DNA from: Gordonia araii NBRC 100433
GTDB taxonomy: Bacteria; Actinomycetota; Actinomycetes; Mycobacteriales; Mycobacteriaceae
DNA: 64,000 bases
Direction of reading: 5' to 3'
NCBI RefSeq assembly: GCF_000241265.1
Contig: NZ_BAEE01000067.1
Location: 1 to 64,000 of the forward strand
The translations under genes and the position numbers were made by a program. Numbering within the stretch: position 1 is the stretch's first letter; every line of letters begins with the position of its first letter. Below are positions 9,063 to 21,939 of the stretch, piece by piece. A model generated the notes under the pieces. That model was not told the origin of the DNA and made no database searches. It was given only the letters and a program-made list of their open reading frames with translations.

Positions 9063-10628
9063 TCAGTCCTGCGCGGGCGCTTCGAGGCGCGGGAAGACGG
9101 GCGTGGGCTTCGGCAGCGCGGTGCCGGGGGAGAGCGGCTTGTCGACGGCGCTGAAGTCGCGGTCGTCGGCGGCGACGGCCAGCTGATCGAGGATGCGGCC
9201 ACAGGACGTGGGCATCACCGGCTGGGTCAGCAGCGCGACGATGCGCACCACCTCGGCGCAGACGTAGAGCACCGTGCCGGTGCGCGCCAGGTCCGTCTTG
9301 GCCAGCTTCCACGGTTCCTGGGCCGAGATGTAGCGGTTGGCCTCGGCAAGTGCCTGCCAGAGGACCTCGAGGCCGAGGTGGATCGCCTGGACGTCGAAGT
9401 GGTCGCGCACCTTCGGCAACAGCTGCGCCGCCTGCGCGAGCAATGCCCGGTCGGCCTCGGTGAACTCGTCAGGCTCGGGGATCGCGCCGTCGAAGTACTT
9501 CGCGATCATCGACGAGGTGCGCTGCGCGAGGTTGCCGAACTCGTTGGCCAGGTCGGCGTTGATGCGGGCGAACATCGAATCCGCCGAGTAGGAACCGTCC
9601 TGCCCGTAGGACACCTCGCGAAGGAAGAAGTAGCGGACCGGGTCGAGGCCGAACGCCTCGATCAACTCGATCGGGTCGACGACGTTGCCGACCGACTTGC
9701 TCATCTTCTCGCCGTTGTTGAACAGGAAGCCGTGCGCGAACACGCGCTTGGGCAGCGGGATCCCCGCACTCATCAGGAACGCCGGCCAATAGATGCAGTG
9801 GAACCGGATGATGTCCTTGCCGATGACGTGGAGGTCGGCCGGCCAGTACCGGTCGAACAGTTCCGGTTCGTCGGGGAAGCCCGCGCCGGTCAGATAGTTG
9901 GTCAGGGCGTCGACCCACACGTACATGACGTGGTCGGGGTTGTCCGGAACGGAAACACCCCAGTCGAAGGTGGTTCGCGAGATCGACAGGTCGGTCAGCC
10001 CGCCGCGCAGGAAGCTGACGATCTCGTTGCGACGCGTATCGGGCCCGAGGAACTGCGGGTCCCGTTCGTACAAGTCCAGCAGCTTGTCGGTGTAGGCCGA
10101 GAGGCGGAAGAAGTAGGTCTGCTCCTCGGTCCAGGTCAGCACGTGCCCGGTGTCGGCCGCCACCCGCTGACCCTCCTCGTCGACGGTGGTGTCGCCTTCT
10201 GCGTAGAAGGTCTCGTCGCGGACGTCGTACCAGCCGGAGTACTTGTCCAGGTAGATGTCGCCGTTGGCCGACATCCGGTTCCAGATCTCGCGCGAGGCGC
10301 GCTTGTGGTCCTCGTCGGAGGTGCGGATGAAGCGGTCGAAACTGGAGCCGAGCCGTTCCTGCATCGCCTGGAACTCGTCGGAGTTGCGCTGCGCCAGCTC
10401 GGCGGTGGGCACGCCCTGCGCCTGTGCGGTCTGCTGCATCTTCTGCCCGTGGACGTCGGTACCGGTGAGGAACCGGACGTCGAAGCCGTCGAGGCGCTTG
10501 AAGCGCGCCAGGGCGTCGGAGGAAATGTACTCGTACGCGTGCCCGATGTGCGGGGCGCCGTTGGGGTAGGCGATCGCCGTCGTCAGGTAGAACGGGCGGT
10601 TGTCGCCATGCGAGGGGTGGCTGGCCAT
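9063..10628 (-). CDS. metG: methionyl-tRNA synthetase
   Basis: Class I aminoacyl-tRNA synthetase charging initiator and elongator tRNA-Met. The 521-residue protein has the HIGH motif in [17 protein letters not shown] near residue 25, KMSKS in [15 protein letters not shown], and the helical anticodon-binding domain at the C-terminus with no added tRNA-binding module. This is the short form typical of actinobacteria. ATG 10628 gives [20 protein letters not shown]; upstream in-frame sequence is non-conserved and overlaps the GH65 gene. It begins 13 bases after the GH65 stop, so it is probably co-transcribed. Confidence 0.96.
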   Translation of the reverse strand: MASHPSHGDNRPFYLTTAIAYPNGAPHIGHAYEYISSDALARFKRLDGFDVRFLTGTDVHGQKMQQTAQAQGVPTAELAQRNSDEFQAMQERLGSSFDRFIRTSDEDHKRASREIWNRMSANGDIYLDKYSGWYDVRDETFYAEGDTTVDEEGQRVAADTGHVLTWTEEQTYFFRLSAYTDKLLDLYERDPQFLGPDTRRNEIVSFLRGGLTDLSISRTTFDWGVSVPDNPDHVMYVWVDALTNYLTGAGFPDEPELFDRYWPADLHVIGKDIIRFHCIYWPAFLMSAGIPLPKRVFAHGFLFNNGEKMSKSVGNVVDPIELIEAFGLDPVRYFFLREVSYGQDGSYSADSMFARINADLANEFGNLAQRTSSMIAKYFDGAIPEPDEFTEADRALLAQAAQLLPKVRDHFDVQAIHLGLEVLWQALAEANRYISAQEPWKLAKTDLARTGTVLYVCAEVVRIVALLTQPVMPTSCGRILDQLAVAADDRDFSAVDKPLSPGTALPKPTPVFPRLEAPAQD

Positions 10629-10641
10629 AGTGCCAGCCAGA

Positions 10642-13014
10642 TTACTCGGGACGGTTGTACGGTGCGCAGCCCGGCGGTGCCTGCGGCGCGGCCAGCGCCG
10701 GCCGGTCCGGGATCGGTTTGGTGATTGGCGCGCCGTCGAGCACGAACTCTTCGCCGTGGTGGGCCAGCGTGATCGGCGGTCCGGATAGCAGCCGGTACGT
10801 CGCCGAATCACGGTCCACCGCAACGACGATCGACGAGTCGCGGATGATCATGCGGAACGACATGTAGTTCAGCCGCTTGGGCAGTCGCGGCGCGAACGTG
10901 ATGTTGCCGCCGAAGTCGCGCATACCGCCGAACCCGGCGACGCAGTCCATCCACGCGCCGGCCAGGGCGGCGATGTGCAGTCCCGATCCGACGTTGGCGT
11001 GCAGGTCGTGCAGGTCGGTGAACACCGACTCGCACATCAGGTCGTAGGCGAGATCGAGATAGCCGACCTCGGCGGCGACGACCGCCTCGCAGCACGCCGA
11101 GAGCGACGAATCCCGCACGGTCAGCGGGTAGTAGTAGTCGAAGTTGCGCTTCTTGGCCGCGTCGTCGAAGGCGTAGCCGTGCGTATACATCGCGAATACC
11201 AGGTCGGCCTGCTTGACCACCTGTTTGCGGTACAGGTCGTAGTACGGGTAGTTGAGTAGCAGCGGATAGCGGTTCTTGGATCCTTCGAAATCCCATTGCC
11301 CGAGCAGCGTGAACGACTCGCACTGCTGGTGCACGTTGAGCTTCGTGTCGTACGGGATGGTCATCGCGTCCGCACACGCTTCCCAGCGCACGGTTTCCTC
11401 GCCGGTCACGCCCAATCGCCGTGCGACATCGGGCTGGCGACGGGTGGCCGCGACGGCGTCGCGCAGGTTCTGCTGGACGGCCAGGTTGGTGAAGACGTTG
11501 TTGTTGACGATGGCGGTGTACTCGTCGGGACCGGTCACCCCGTCGATCCGGAACTCCCCGTTCATGTCGAAGTGGCCGGTGCCGGAGAACAGCCGCGCGG
11601 TCTCGACGAGCAGTTCCACGCCGCATTCGACGTCGAACTGTTCGTCGTTCGTGGCGTTGAGATAGCGGGCGACGGCGTTGGCGATGTCGGCGCTGACGTG
11701 TACTCCCGCGGTACCGGCGGGCCAGTAGCCGGAACACTCGTCGCCGTTGATGGAGCGCCACGGGAACATGGCGCCCTTCTGCCCGAGCTCGGCTGCGCGG
11801 GACTTCGCCTTGTCCATCGTCGCGTGCCGCCACCGCAGTTCCTCGCCGGCCGCCGCGGGCAGCGTGTAGGTCAGCATCGGCAGCACGAAGCTCTCGGTGT
11901 CCCAGAACGCGTGACCGTCGTAACCCGGTCCGGTCAGCCCCTTGGCCGGGATGGCTCGCGATTCACCACGGGCGCCCGCCTGGAGAACGTGGAAGAGGGC
12001 GAAGCGCACGGCCTGCTGCAGTTCGGGATCGCCGTCGAGCTCGATGTCGGCGTCATGCCAGAAGTCATCGAGGAACGCGGTCTGGTCGGCGACCAGCTCC
12101 TGCCACCCGGTGTCGACGGCCAGCGCGAGCGCCGCCTCGACCTGGGCCCGCAGGGCCGGCACGGATCGGCGGGCCGACCATCCGTAGCCGATGTACTTGG
12201 TCAGCGTGATCTTCTGCCCGCGCGGGACGGTCGTGGAGATCGTCAGGCGCGCCAGATCGCCGTCGGCGCGGATCGAGGTCTGCGCGTCCGACGGCAGGTC
12301 CAGGGTGTGATCCATGCCGGCCGCCATGTGCAGCTGCGAATTGCGGGTGTGGTGCACCAGGACCGCGGAATGCTTGTGGCAATCGGCCAGATCCGCGACC
12401 AGCGGCGATTCGAGCGCCGCGGCGAGCCGGGGGTCGTTGCCGGGCAAGGGGATCGGCTCGTTGGCGAGCAAGTCGGACTGCAGGACGATCGTCATGTCCT
12501 CGCTGAGCGGCTCCACCTCGTAGTGGATGGCCGCGACGGCGCGTTTGGTGAACGACACCAGCCGTTCGGAGCGGATCCGCACCGTCCGCCCGGTCGGCGA
12601 GGTCCACACTGTCTCCCGCCGCAGCGTGCCGGTGCGGAAGTCCAGGGTCCGCGAGTGCGACTCGGTGGTGCCGTAGCGCAGATCCATCGGCTCGTCCTCG
12701 ACGAGCAACCGGATGATCTTGCCGTCGGTCACGTTGACGACGGTCTGTCCCGACTCCGGATAGCCGTAGCCCGACTCGGCGTAGGGGAGGCCGCGCAGCT
12801 CGTAGAACCCGTTGAGGTAGGAGCCGGGCAGCTCGGTCGGCTCGCCTTCCTCGAAGGTGCCGCGCAGCCCGATGTGGCCGTTGGACAGGGCGAACAGCGA
12901 CTCGGTGCGCGAGAGCATATCGACGCGCAGGCCGTTCCACGTGAGCTGCCACGGGTGGACCTCGAAACCCATTTCGCGCACGGGGCCGTGCGGGTCAGGA
13001 TGCGGGTGGCTCAT
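10642..13014 (-). CDS. glycoside hydrolase family 65 (kojibiose/trehalose/maltose phosphorylase-like)
   Basis: A 790-residue cytosolic enzyme with the three GH65 parts: N-terminal beta-sandwich, central (alpha/alpha)6 barrel and a short C-terminal domain, then a proline-rich tail. The general-acid glutamate lies in [18 protein letters not shown]. Family members phosphorolyse or hydrolyse alpha-linked disaccharides, giving beta-glucose 1-phosphate. The gene overlaps the beta-phosphoglucomutase-like gene upstream by ATGA (13011-13014), which would convert that product to glucose 6-phosphate. The pair looks like M. tuberculosis Rv3400-Rv3401, here moved next to metG. The exact disaccharide is unknown. 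Confidence 0.9.
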   Translation of the reverse strand: MSHPHPDPHGPVREMGFEVHPWQLTWNGLRVDMLSRTESLFALSNGHIGLRGTFEEGEPTELPGSYLNGFYELRGLPYAESGYGYPESGQTVVNVTDGKIIRLLVEDEPMDLRYGTTESHSRTLDFRTGTLRRETVWTSPTGRTVRIRSERLVSFTKRAVAAIHYEVEPLSEDMTIVLQSDLLANEPIPLPGNDPRLAAALESPLVADLADCHKHSAVLVHHTRNSQLHMAAGMDHTLDLPSDAQTSIRADGDLARLTISTTVPRGQKITLTKYIGYGWSARRSVPALRAQVEAALALAVDTGWQELVADQTAFLDDFWHDADIELDGDPELQQAVRFALFHVLQAGARGESRAIPAKGLTGPGYDGHAFWDTESFVLPMLTYTLPAAAGEELRWRHATMDKAKSRAAELGQKGAMFPWRSINGDECSGYWPAGTAGVHVSADIANAVARYLNATNDEQFDVECGVELLVETARLFSGTGHFDMNGEFRIDGVTGPDEYTAIVNNNVFTNLAVQQNLRDAVAATRRQPDVARRLGVTGEETVRWEACADAMTIPYDTKLNVHQQCESFTLLGQWDFEGSKNRYPLLLNYPYYDLYRKQVVKQADLVFAMYTHGYAFDDAAKKRNFDYYYPLTVRDSSLSACCEAVVAAEVGYLDLAYDLMCESVFTDLHDLHANVGSGLHIAALAGAWMDCVAGFGGMRDFGGNITFAPRLPKRLNYMSFRMIIRDSSIVVAVDRDSATYRLLSGPPITLAHHGEEFVLDGAPITKPIPDRPALAAPQAPPGCAPYNRPE

Positions 13015-13772
13015 TGCGGTGCTCCTTCCGGCGAATCTGCGGTACCCGTGCGCAACTGGTCGAGGCTGGTCACGACCACGGTCGCGCCCGCGCCGGCCAG
13101 TGCGGCGGCGTGTGCGCTCGGCTGCGTCTCACCGGCGGTCCGGTCGACGCCGACGACCGTCGCGAAGTCACCGGCGGCACCGGCCGCGACACCGGACACC
13201 GCGTCCTCGAAGACGGCCGCCTGGGCGGGGCCCACGCCCATCAGCTCGGCGCCGAGCAGAAAGGAGTCCGGCGCCGGTTTGCCCGCGAGCCCGCGTTCGA
13301 CGATGACATTGCCGTCGACGCGAACCGCGACGAACTCGCTCAGCCCGGCCGCCTCAAGAACCGGGCCGCCGTTGCGCGACGAGGTCACGACGGCGATGCC
13401 GAGCCCCGCATCGCGCGCCGCGTGCAGGTAGGCGACGGCGTCGGGGTAGGGCGTCACTCCGTCGCGGTCGAGGATGGCCAGGAATCGGGCGTTCTTGTCG
13501 GCGGCCAGCCGGTCGACGGTCTCGCGGTCGACGGTGAGGTGGCGTGCGCCGAGGAAGCCGTTGATCCCGTCCTCGCGCGGCCGCCCGTCGACGTGGGCGA
13601 GGTAGTCGGCAGGGGTGAACGGCGCCGGCGCGTCCCCGTTGTCGTCGACCGCGCCGGCGAGGAACTCGTTGAACGTCTCGGTCCACGCGGTCATGTGCAC
13701 CGACGCGGTGTCGGTCAGGACGCCGTCCAGGTCGAACAGTGCGACGGTGATGGAATCGTCGAGCCCCAGCAT
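13011..13772 (-). CDS. beta-phosphoglucomutase-like HAD phosphatase
   Basis: HAD-superfamily protein of about 253 residues: motif I ALFDLDGVLTDTASVH (nucleophile and acid Asp), motif II VVTSSRN, Lys in AGKPAPDSFL and motif IV AVFEDAVSGV. The cap lies between residues 20 and 100. The DGVLTDTA start, the fusion-free length and overlap with the GH65 gene argue for beta-phosphoglucomutase rather than a general phosphatase. Starts are ambiguous (ATG 13772, ATG 13778 or GTG 13781); I took ATG 13772, which puts the first beta strand at residue 9. It is the first gene of the four-gene run ending in pabB. Confidence 0.85.
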   Translation of the reverse strand: MLGLDDSITVALFDLDGVLTDTASVHMTAWTETFNEFLAGAVDDNGDAPAPFTPADYLAHVDGRPREDGINGFLGARHLTVDRETVDRLAADKNARFLAILDRDGVTPYPDAVAYLHAARDAGLGIAVVTSSRNGGPVLEAAGLSEFVAVRVDGNVIVERGLAGKPAPDSFLLGAELMGVGPAQAAVFEDAVSGVAAGAAGDFATVVGVDRTAGETQPSAHAAALAGAGATVVVTSLDQLRTGTADSPEGAPQ

Positions 13773-13860
13773 TGGCATCACGCTACGCGAATCTCAGATG
13801 CCGCGCGCGCCGGGCACGGGTGACGAAAGTGTGATCTTCGCGCATGTCAAGATTGCAGTC

Positions 13861-14700
13861 ATGCAGCGCGCTTTCGCCCAAGTCGACGTGTTCACCTCGG
13901 TCCCGGCCGGCGGGAACCCGGTAGCGGTCGTCTGCGACGGCGACGGGCTCGACGACCAGACGATGGCCGCCTTCGCGCGCTGGACGAATCTGTCCGAGAC
14001 GACGTTCGTCCAGACCGCGGACGACCCGGCGGCCGACTACCGGCTGCGGATCTTCACCCCCGGAGGCGAACTGCCGTTCGCCGGGCACCCGACGCTGGGA
14101 TCGGCGCACGCGTGGCTGGAACGCGGCGGCGCGCCGAAGGGTGAGCGCATCGTCCAGCAGTGCGGCATCGGGCTCGTCTCGATTCGCCGCGACGGCGGGC
14201 GGCTGGCGTTCGCCGCTCCACCGCTGCGCCGCACCGGCCCGGTGGACGGGGTCGTCGTGGAACAGATCCGGACCGCGCTCGGGCTCACGGCCGACGACAT
14301 CGTCGACGTCCGGTGGGTCGATAACGGTCCGCCGTGGATCGGCGTGCTGCTGCGGTCGGGGCGCCGCGTCCTCGACGTGACGCCGAACCTCGCGGCGCTC
14401 GGCGAGCACATGGTCGGGCTGGTCGGGCTTTACGAGCCCGGCTCCGGTCCCGACGGAGTCGCGGCCGAGGTCCGTGCCTTCGCGCCGGGCGTCGGAGTGC
14501 CGGAAGACCCGGTCACCGGGAGTCTCAACGCGGGCCTGGCGGTGTGGCTGCGCGAGACGCATCGTCTGCCCGCGGCCTACGTCGCCGCCCAGGGCACGGC
14601 GCTGGGCCGCACCGGGCGGGTGTCGGTCGTCGACGAGGGCGACGAGATTTGGGTCGGCGGCGACACGGTGACCGTGATCGAGGGCACGGTCGCGCTATGA
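13861..14700 (+). CDS. PhzF-family isomerase
   Basis: A 279-residue member of the PhzF/diaminopimelate-epimerase fold: VDVFTSVPAGGNPVAVV at the start, catalytic-region TNLSETTFV, GELPFAGHPTLGSAHAWL and the second-lobe EDPVTGSLNAGLAVWL. Phenazine genes are absent, so this is a general PhzF-like isomerase of unknown substrate. ATG 13861 starts the first beta strand. Its TGA overlaps an ATG (14698) opening a 16-codon frame that stops at 14748; I do not regard that as a gene. Confidence 0.85.
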   Translation: MQRAFAQVDVFTSVPAGGNPVAVVCDGDGLDDQTMAAFARWTNLSETTFVQTADDPAADYRLRIFTPGGELPFAGHPTLGSAHAWLERGGAPKGERIVQQCGIGLVSIRRDGGRLAFAAPPLRRTGPVDGVVVEQIRTALGLTADDIVDVRWVDNGPPWIGVLLRSGRRVLDVTPNLAALGEHMVGLVGLYEPGSGPDGVAAEVRAFAPGVGVPEDPVTGSLNAGLAVWLRETHRLPAAYVAAQGTALGRTGRVSVVDEGDEIWVGGDTVTVIEGTVAL

Positions 14701-14768
14701 GCACTCGGGCGGATTTCGCCAGCCTCGCCGACCGGTGCGCCGGCTGACCGTCACTGCCGGGAGCTGCG

Positions 14769-15818
14769 ATGCGCACATTGCGCCCACTCGAGAGGGACGT
14801 CGACCCGGTCCAGGCGCTGCGGCGGATCGCGTGGCTGCTGGAGATCCGCCGGGAGAGCACCTATCGCGTCGAAGCGTTTCGCAAGGCGGCCGACGCGATC
14901 GCCGGCCTCGACGAGCGGGAGCTGACCGACCGGGCCGCGGCGCACACCCTGACCGAGGTGCCGTCGGTGGGAAAGACGACGGCCGAGGTCGTCGCCGAGG
15001 CGCTGCGGGGCGAGGTGCCCGAGTACCTCGCGCGGCTGCAGGGCGAACCCGATCCGTACCCGGCCCAGGGCGCCGCCGCGCTGATCGCCGGCTTGCGCGG
15101 CGACCTGCACGCCCACACCTACTGGAGCGATGGCGGCGCCTCGATCGACGAGATGGCCACCGCCGCGGCGGCGTTCGGCTACGAGTGGATGGCGATCACC
15201 GATCATTCGCCGCGGCTGACCGTCGCGCACGGGCTCAGCGCGGAACGCCTCGTCGAGCAGATCGAGGAGATCGACCGCCGGAACGCGCGTCACGGCGACG
15301 TGCGGTTGCTACGGGGCATCGAGGTCGACATCCTCGACGACGGTGCGCTCGACCATCGCGACGACGTGCTCGCCCGGCTCGACGTCGTCACGGCATCGGT
15401 GCACTCGAAGTTGCGCATGGAGCGCGACCCGATGACCGCGCGGATGCTCGCTGCCGCCACCGATCCACGCGTCGACGTGCTCGGGCACTGCACCGGTCGC
15501 CGCGTCGTTTCGGGCAGGGGGCATCGGCCGCCCTCGGTCTTCGACGCCGAGGCGGTGTTCCGGGCGTGCGCCGACCACGGCACCGCCGTCGAGATCAACT
15601 CGCGGCCCGAACGGGTCGACCCGCCCGACGAACTGATCGAGACGGCACGCGACCTCGGCTGCCTCTTCGCCATCGACTCCGACGCCCACGCGCCGGGACA
15701 ATTGGCGTTCACCCGTCTCGGCGCCGAACGCGCGGTCGCGCTGGGCATCGACGCCGATCGGGTGGTGAACACCTGGCCGGTCGATCGGCTGCTGGCGTGG
15801 ACCGGGGCCGATGGCTGA
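14769..15818 (+). CDS. PHP-domain phosphoesterase with PolX-type helix-hairpin-helix N-terminus
   Basis: A 349-residue protein. Residues about 8-85 resemble the helix-hairpin-helix region of family X DNA polymerases (ALRRIAWLLEIRRESTYRVE and EVPSVGKTTAEVVAEAL). Residues about 110-340 form a PHP domain with metal ligands visible in GDLHAHTYWSDG, AITDHSPR, LRGIEVDILDDG, TASVHSKLRM, LGHCTGR and AIDSDAHAPGQ. The polymerase palm of full PolX is missing. It probably hydrolyses phosphoesters or trims DNA 3' ends with Mn/Zn. A strong hairpin follows the stop. Confidence 0.85.
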   Translation: MRTLRPLERDVDPVQALRRIAWLLEIRRESTYRVEAFRKAADAIAGLDERELTDRAAAHTLTEVPSVGKTTAEVVAEALRGEVPEYLARLQGEPDPYPAQGAAALIAGLRGDLHAHTYWSDGGASIDEMATAAAAFGYEWMAITDHSPRLTVAHGLSAERLVEQIEEIDRRNARHGDVRLLRGIEVDILDDGALDHRDDVLARLDVVTASVHSKLRMERDPMTARMLAAATDPRVDVLGHCTGRRVVSGRGHRPPSVFDAEAVFRACADHGTAVEINSRPERVDPPDELIETARDLGCLFAIDSDAHAPGQLAFTRLGAERAVALGIDADRVVNTWPVDRLLAWTGADG

Positions 15819-15852
15819 GGGAACCGGCCGGCCACGTCGGCGCCGGTTCCCT
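15818..15852 (+). terminator. stem-loop after the PHP gene
   Basis: AGGGAACCGGC (15818-15828) pairs perfectly with GCCGGTTCCCT (15842-15852) around a 13-base loop. It starts on the last base of the PHP stop codon and lies just before the tatD-like start. No T-tract follows, as usual in actinobacteria. Confidence 0.6.
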
Positions 15853-15868
15853 GTGAGACGGTGAACGG

Positions 15869-18844
<2,976 letters not shown>

Positions 18845-18850
18845 CGATTC

Positions 18851-19768
18851 GTGACCTCCCAACCTCGTGCGCACCCCGGTGCGATCACCGCTCGCGCCGC
18901 GGCGAAGATCAACCTGTACCTGGGCGTCGGCGAGGCGCGCGCCGACGGGTATCACGATCTGACCACGGTGTTCCAGGCGGTGTCGCTGTTCGACGACGTG
19001 ACCGTGTCGCCGTCGACGGAACTCTCGGTGCGCACGTCCGGAGAGGGCGCGGCCGATGTCCCCGACGATCCGGCGCAGAACCTGGCGGCCCGTGCCGCGC
19101 GTCGCGTCGATCCGGATGCCCGCGTCGCCATCGAGATTGACAAGTCAATTCCGGTGGCCGGCGGGATGGCCGGTGGCAGCGCCGACGCGGCGGCGGCCCT
19201 GGTGGCGTGCACGCGGTTGCTGCGCGTCGACTGGGATCGGGCCGAGCTGATGGCTGCCGCGGCGGAGCTGGGCTCGGATGTCCCGTTCTCGGTGCACGGC
19301 GGGACCGCGCTGGGCGTCGGGCGAGGCGAACGGCTGTCCCCGGTCCTGTCGCGCGGCGAGTACCACTGGGTGATCGCGGTCGCCAAGTCCGGACTCTCCA
19401 CGCCGACCGTCTTCGCCGAACTCGACCGGCTGCGCGCGAAAGCCGATCTCGACGATCCCGCGGTCGGGGAGCCGGAGGAACTCCTGCGCGCGCTGGCGTC
19501 CGGCGACGTCGAACGGGTCGCCGGTCTGCTGCACAACGACCTGCAGCCGGCGGCGCTGTCGCTGCAGCCCGTGCTGCGCCGCACGCTGCGCGCCGGCGCC
19601 GATGCGGGAGCGCTGGCCGGGATCGTGTCCGGATCGGGTCCTACCTGCGTATTCCTGTGTTCCGACGGGGATTCGGCTGTGCGCGTCGCGGCCGAACTGG
19701 CGGGTCGCGGCGTGGCGAAATCGGTCCGCACGGCACACGGGCCGGTGTCCGGCGCACATGTGCTGTGA
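18851..19768 (+). CDS. ispE: 4-diphosphocytidyl-2-C-methyl-D-erythritol kinase
   Basis: GHMP kinase of the MEP isoprenoid pathway. The 305-residue protein shows [20 protein letters not shown], the ATP loop [39 protein letters not shown] and the C-terminal [16 protein letters not shown] start at 18851, six bases after rsmA. The conserved backbone breaks after this gene: an accessory block extends to pth at 44.1 kb. Confidence 0.96.
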   Translation: MTSQPRAHPGAITARAAAKINLYLGVGEARADGYHDLTTVFQAVSLFDDVTVSPSTELSVRTSGEGAADVPDDPAQNLAARAARRVDPDARVAIEIDKSIPVAGGMAGGSADAAAALVACTRLLRVDWDRAELMAAAAELGSDVPFSVHGGTALGVGRGERLSPVLSRGEYHWVIAVAKSGLSTPTVFAELDRLRAKADLDDPAVGEPEELLRALASGDVERVAGLLHNDLQPAALSLQPVLRRTLRAGADAGALAGIVSGSGPTCVFLCSDGDSAVRVAAELAGRGVAKSVRTAHGPVSGAHVL

Positions 19769-19796
19769 CCCGCGCAGGGGCTTCTGGGGTAACCCC

Positions 19797-19812
19797 GACT
19801 GATCGTTCGGTC
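19797..19812. promoter_or_regulatory. TetR-type operator candidate upstream of the secreted lipase
   Basis: GACTGATCGTTCGGTC, 20 bases before the lipase ATG. It matches the perfect palindrome core at 21811-21826 (GACCGACCGGTCGGTC) at 13 of 16 positions. The two sites sit in the promoters of the two convergent hydrolase genes. Confidence 0.5.
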
Positions 19813-19832
19813 ATTGACGTAATGTGACGCGA

Positions 19833-20963
19833 ATGCGAACGCTCACACTCTCCGTCGGCGCAGCCCTCGCCGTCGCCGGTTCTCTGCTGACCGCACCGCC
19901 CGCATCGTCGGCTCCCGCGACCGGGACGGTCCTGGCGCAGTCGGCGGTGCCGACGGCGAACCTGCCGTCGGGCGCCGCGCGCGGCGTGAAGGTGCTGTAC
20001 GCGACCCGCGATCAGCGCGGACGTCCGGCGCAGAGCACGGGCGTCGTCTACTACCCGCGCGGCGCTGCTCCAGCGGGCGGCTGGAAGGTGGTTTCGTGGG
20101 CCCACGGCACCATCGGTATCTCCGCGAAGTGTGCGCCGAGCGGCCAGCCGGGAAAGCTGCACGACCGCGACCAGCCCGATATCGGTGCCGCGCTGCGGCG
20201 CGGGTACGTGGTGACCGCCAGTGACTACATCGGGCTGGGCAGCAACGGGACCGCCGAATACCTCGGTGGCCGGTCCGTCGCCTACAACGTGATCGACATG
20301 GTGCGCGCCGCCCGCCGGGTCGATCCGGCGATCGGCAAGCGCTGGGTGTCGCTGGGCCATTCGCAGGGCGGACACGCCGCCATCTGGGCCGCCCGGATGG
20401 CACCGCGATACGCTCCCGAACTGCCGATGCTCGGGACCGTCGCCATCGCGCCCGCCAACCAGATCGAAACCCTGATTCCGGCCCTCCAACGGCCGGGCGT
20501 GCCCAACCTCGGCTCGTTCAACGCGATGTACGGGTTCGGGCTCTACCTGATGAGCGGACTCGACCACGCGCGCCCGGGTATGCGCATCCTGGACTACCTG
20601 ACGCCGCAGGGCCGCGCCTGGGTGGCCAGGGCCCGCGGTATGTGCGTCAAGGATCTGGCTCGGGCGCTGAAGCACGTGCTCCCCGGCGACCTGTACCGCC
20701 GATCGACCGATGATCCGCGCTTCCTCGCGGCCGTGCGCGACTACGCCGGTTATCCGGCGACGGGATGGCACGGCCGGATCCGGATCCAGCAGGGGCTCGC
20801 CGACGTCATCGTCTTCCCGGCGGGAACGGCACTGCTGTCGAGCCAGCTGCGCGCGGGCGGGGCCGACGCGTCGCTCGTCACCTACCCCGGCGCCGACCAC
20901 ATGGCGGTCCCCCGCCGGTCGATGCGGGACACCTACGCGACAGTGGCCGGCTATTTCCGCTAG
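19833..20963 (+). CDS. secreted alpha/beta-hydrolase lipase (secretory lipase family)
   Basis: A 376-residue exported serine hydrolase. A Sec signal peptide (MRTLTLSVGAALAVAGSLL, cleavage near TAPPASSA) precedes a lipase fold: oxyanion-region SWAHGTIGI, nucleophile elbow GHSQGGHAAIWAA, Asp in QGLADVIVFPAG and His in PGADHMAVPRRS. This layout resembles PF03583 secretory lipases, which act on triacylglycerols or mycolyl/sterol esters; substrate unknown. ATG 19833 gives the best signal peptide; GTG 19824 would add three residues. Convergent with the next hydrolase, and both carry related operators. Confidence 0.85.
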   Translation: MRTLTLSVGAALAVAGSLLTAPPASSAPATGTVLAQSAVPTANLPSGAARGVKVLYATRDQRGRPAQSTGVVYYPRGAAPAGGWKVVSWAHGTIGISAKCAPSGQPGKLHDRDQPDIGAALRRGYVVTASDYIGLGSNGTAEYLGGRSVAYNVIDMVRAARRVDPAIGKRWVSLGHSQGGHAAIWAARMAPRYAPELPMLGTVAIAPANQIETLIPALQRPGVPNLGSFNAMYGFGLYLMSGLDHARPGMRILDYLTPQGRAWVARARGMCVKDLARALKHVLPGDLYRRSTDDPRFLAAVRDYAGYPATGWHGRIRIQQGLADVIVFPAGTALLSSQLRAGGADASLVTYPGADHMAVPRRSMRDTYATVAGYFR

Positions 20964-20975
20964 GTCCGTGCGACG

Positions 20976-21797
20976 TTAGACGCCCGGCGCCTTGTCCCGC
21001 GTGGCGATGCGTGCGTGCGCGGCCGCGATGAACGGTCGCACGCGTTCCAGGAACGCCGAGGGGGCCGAGGCGAAGACGATGTGACCGGTGGGCAGCGCGA
21101 CGAACTCGGCGCCGGGTATCACGCGGGTGGCCGTACGCCCCCACCGCGCCGCTGCGACGCGGTCGCGCGTGCCCCACACGACCAGCGTCGGCGCGGTGAT
21201 CGTGCCGGCGCGTCGTCGCAGGTCGTGTTCGGGGTCGGCGAAGCTCCGCCACAGCGAGGTGAACGTCTCCAGACCGGCGTCGGTGCGGATTCGCGACAGT
21301 GCGCGGCTGGCGATCGCGCGATCCTCGTCAGAGGCCGCCCGCATGTAGGAGGACACGACCGCGGGGGCGAGCCGGCTGGCGATCGCCGGGCTGCCGAGGA
21401 GCCGGCACACGAGGTTGGAAAGTCGATCCTGCGGGGAGAAGCCGCCCGTGTTGACCAGCACCAGACCGGCGACGGCATCGGGCCGCTCGATGGCGAGCCG
21501 CGCTGCCGCGTAGCCGCCGACCGAGTTGCCGATGAACACCGCCGGCCCGATGTCGAGTGCGGTGACGATCTCGTCGAGGGCCTTTGCCAGCGATGGTGCG
21601 GTGACACCCGCTGCCGGGCCCGCGTCGCCGTGCCCCGGCCAGTCGACGGTGATCACCCGGTAGTCGGCGGCCAGCGGCCCGACGATCTGGTCGAAGTCGT
21701 GCCGGTCGTGCAGCGTTGCGTGCAGCAGCACCAGGGGTGGTCCGGACCCTCGGGAATCGTAGGCGGCACGGCCAGCGCTCGTCTCGATCGTCGTCAT
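20976..21797 (-). CDS. alpha/beta-fold hydrolase
   Basis: A 273-residue cytosolic hydrolase. LVLLHATLHDRHDF is the oxyanion-loop region, Ser lies in VFIGNSVGGYAAARLA, Asp in VVWGTRDRVAAA and His in ALPTGHIVFASAP, so the triad is complete. Family members hydrolyse esters, lactones or C-C bonds; the substrate cannot be inferred. The ATG at 21797 has a perfect AGGAGG four bases upstream, and a 22-bp palindromic operator touches this ribosome site, so repression looks tight. No regulator gene is adjacent. Confidence 0.82.
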   Translation of the reverse strand: MTTIETSAGRAAYDSRGSGPPLVLLHATLHDRHDFDQIVGPLAADYRVITVDWPGHGDAGPAAGVTAPSLAKALDEIVTALDIGPAVFIGNSVGGYAAARLAIERPDAVAGLVLVNTGGFSPQDRLSNLVCRLLGSPAIASRLAPAVVSSYMRAASDEDRAIASRALSRIRTDAGLETFTSLWRSFADPEHDLRRRAGTITAPTLVVWGTRDRVAAARWGRTATRVIPGAEFVALPTGHIVFASAPSAFLERVRPFIAAAHARIATRDKAPGV

Positions 21798-21807
21798 CGT
21801 TTCCTCC

Positions 21808-21829
21808 TATGACCGACCGGTCGGTCATA
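21808..21829. promoter_or_regulatory. perfect 22-bp TetR-type operator palindrome
   Basis: Core GACCGACCGGTCGGTC (21811-21826) extended by TAT/ATA on both sides; all eleven base pairs are symmetrical. It abuts the ribosome site of the leftward hydrolase gene and lies about 110 bases upstream of the rightward ABC-F gene. GC-rich palindromes with GACCGA half-sites are typical TetR-family targets. Confidence 0.65.
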
Positions 21830-21939
21830 TTGTTGCACGGCGGTTGTCGCGGCGGCAAGGGCGTTCCGCTCCGCGGATGGACGCGAAGTACAGTGGCGTC
21901 CATGTCTTTCGTCGCGTCCCCACGGATCAGGTGCATCGG

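Noticed and set aside
14698-14748. 16-codon frame MSTRADFASLADRCAG overlapping the PhzF stop
   Set aside because: Too short, no ribosome site of its own and no recognisable family; could be a relic of a lost gene but cannot be supported.
21844-21939. N-terminal extension of the ABC-F protein from 21844
   Set aside because: Extension is non-conserved in character and would begin close to the operator; GTG 21940 or 21931 precede the first ABC strand directly.
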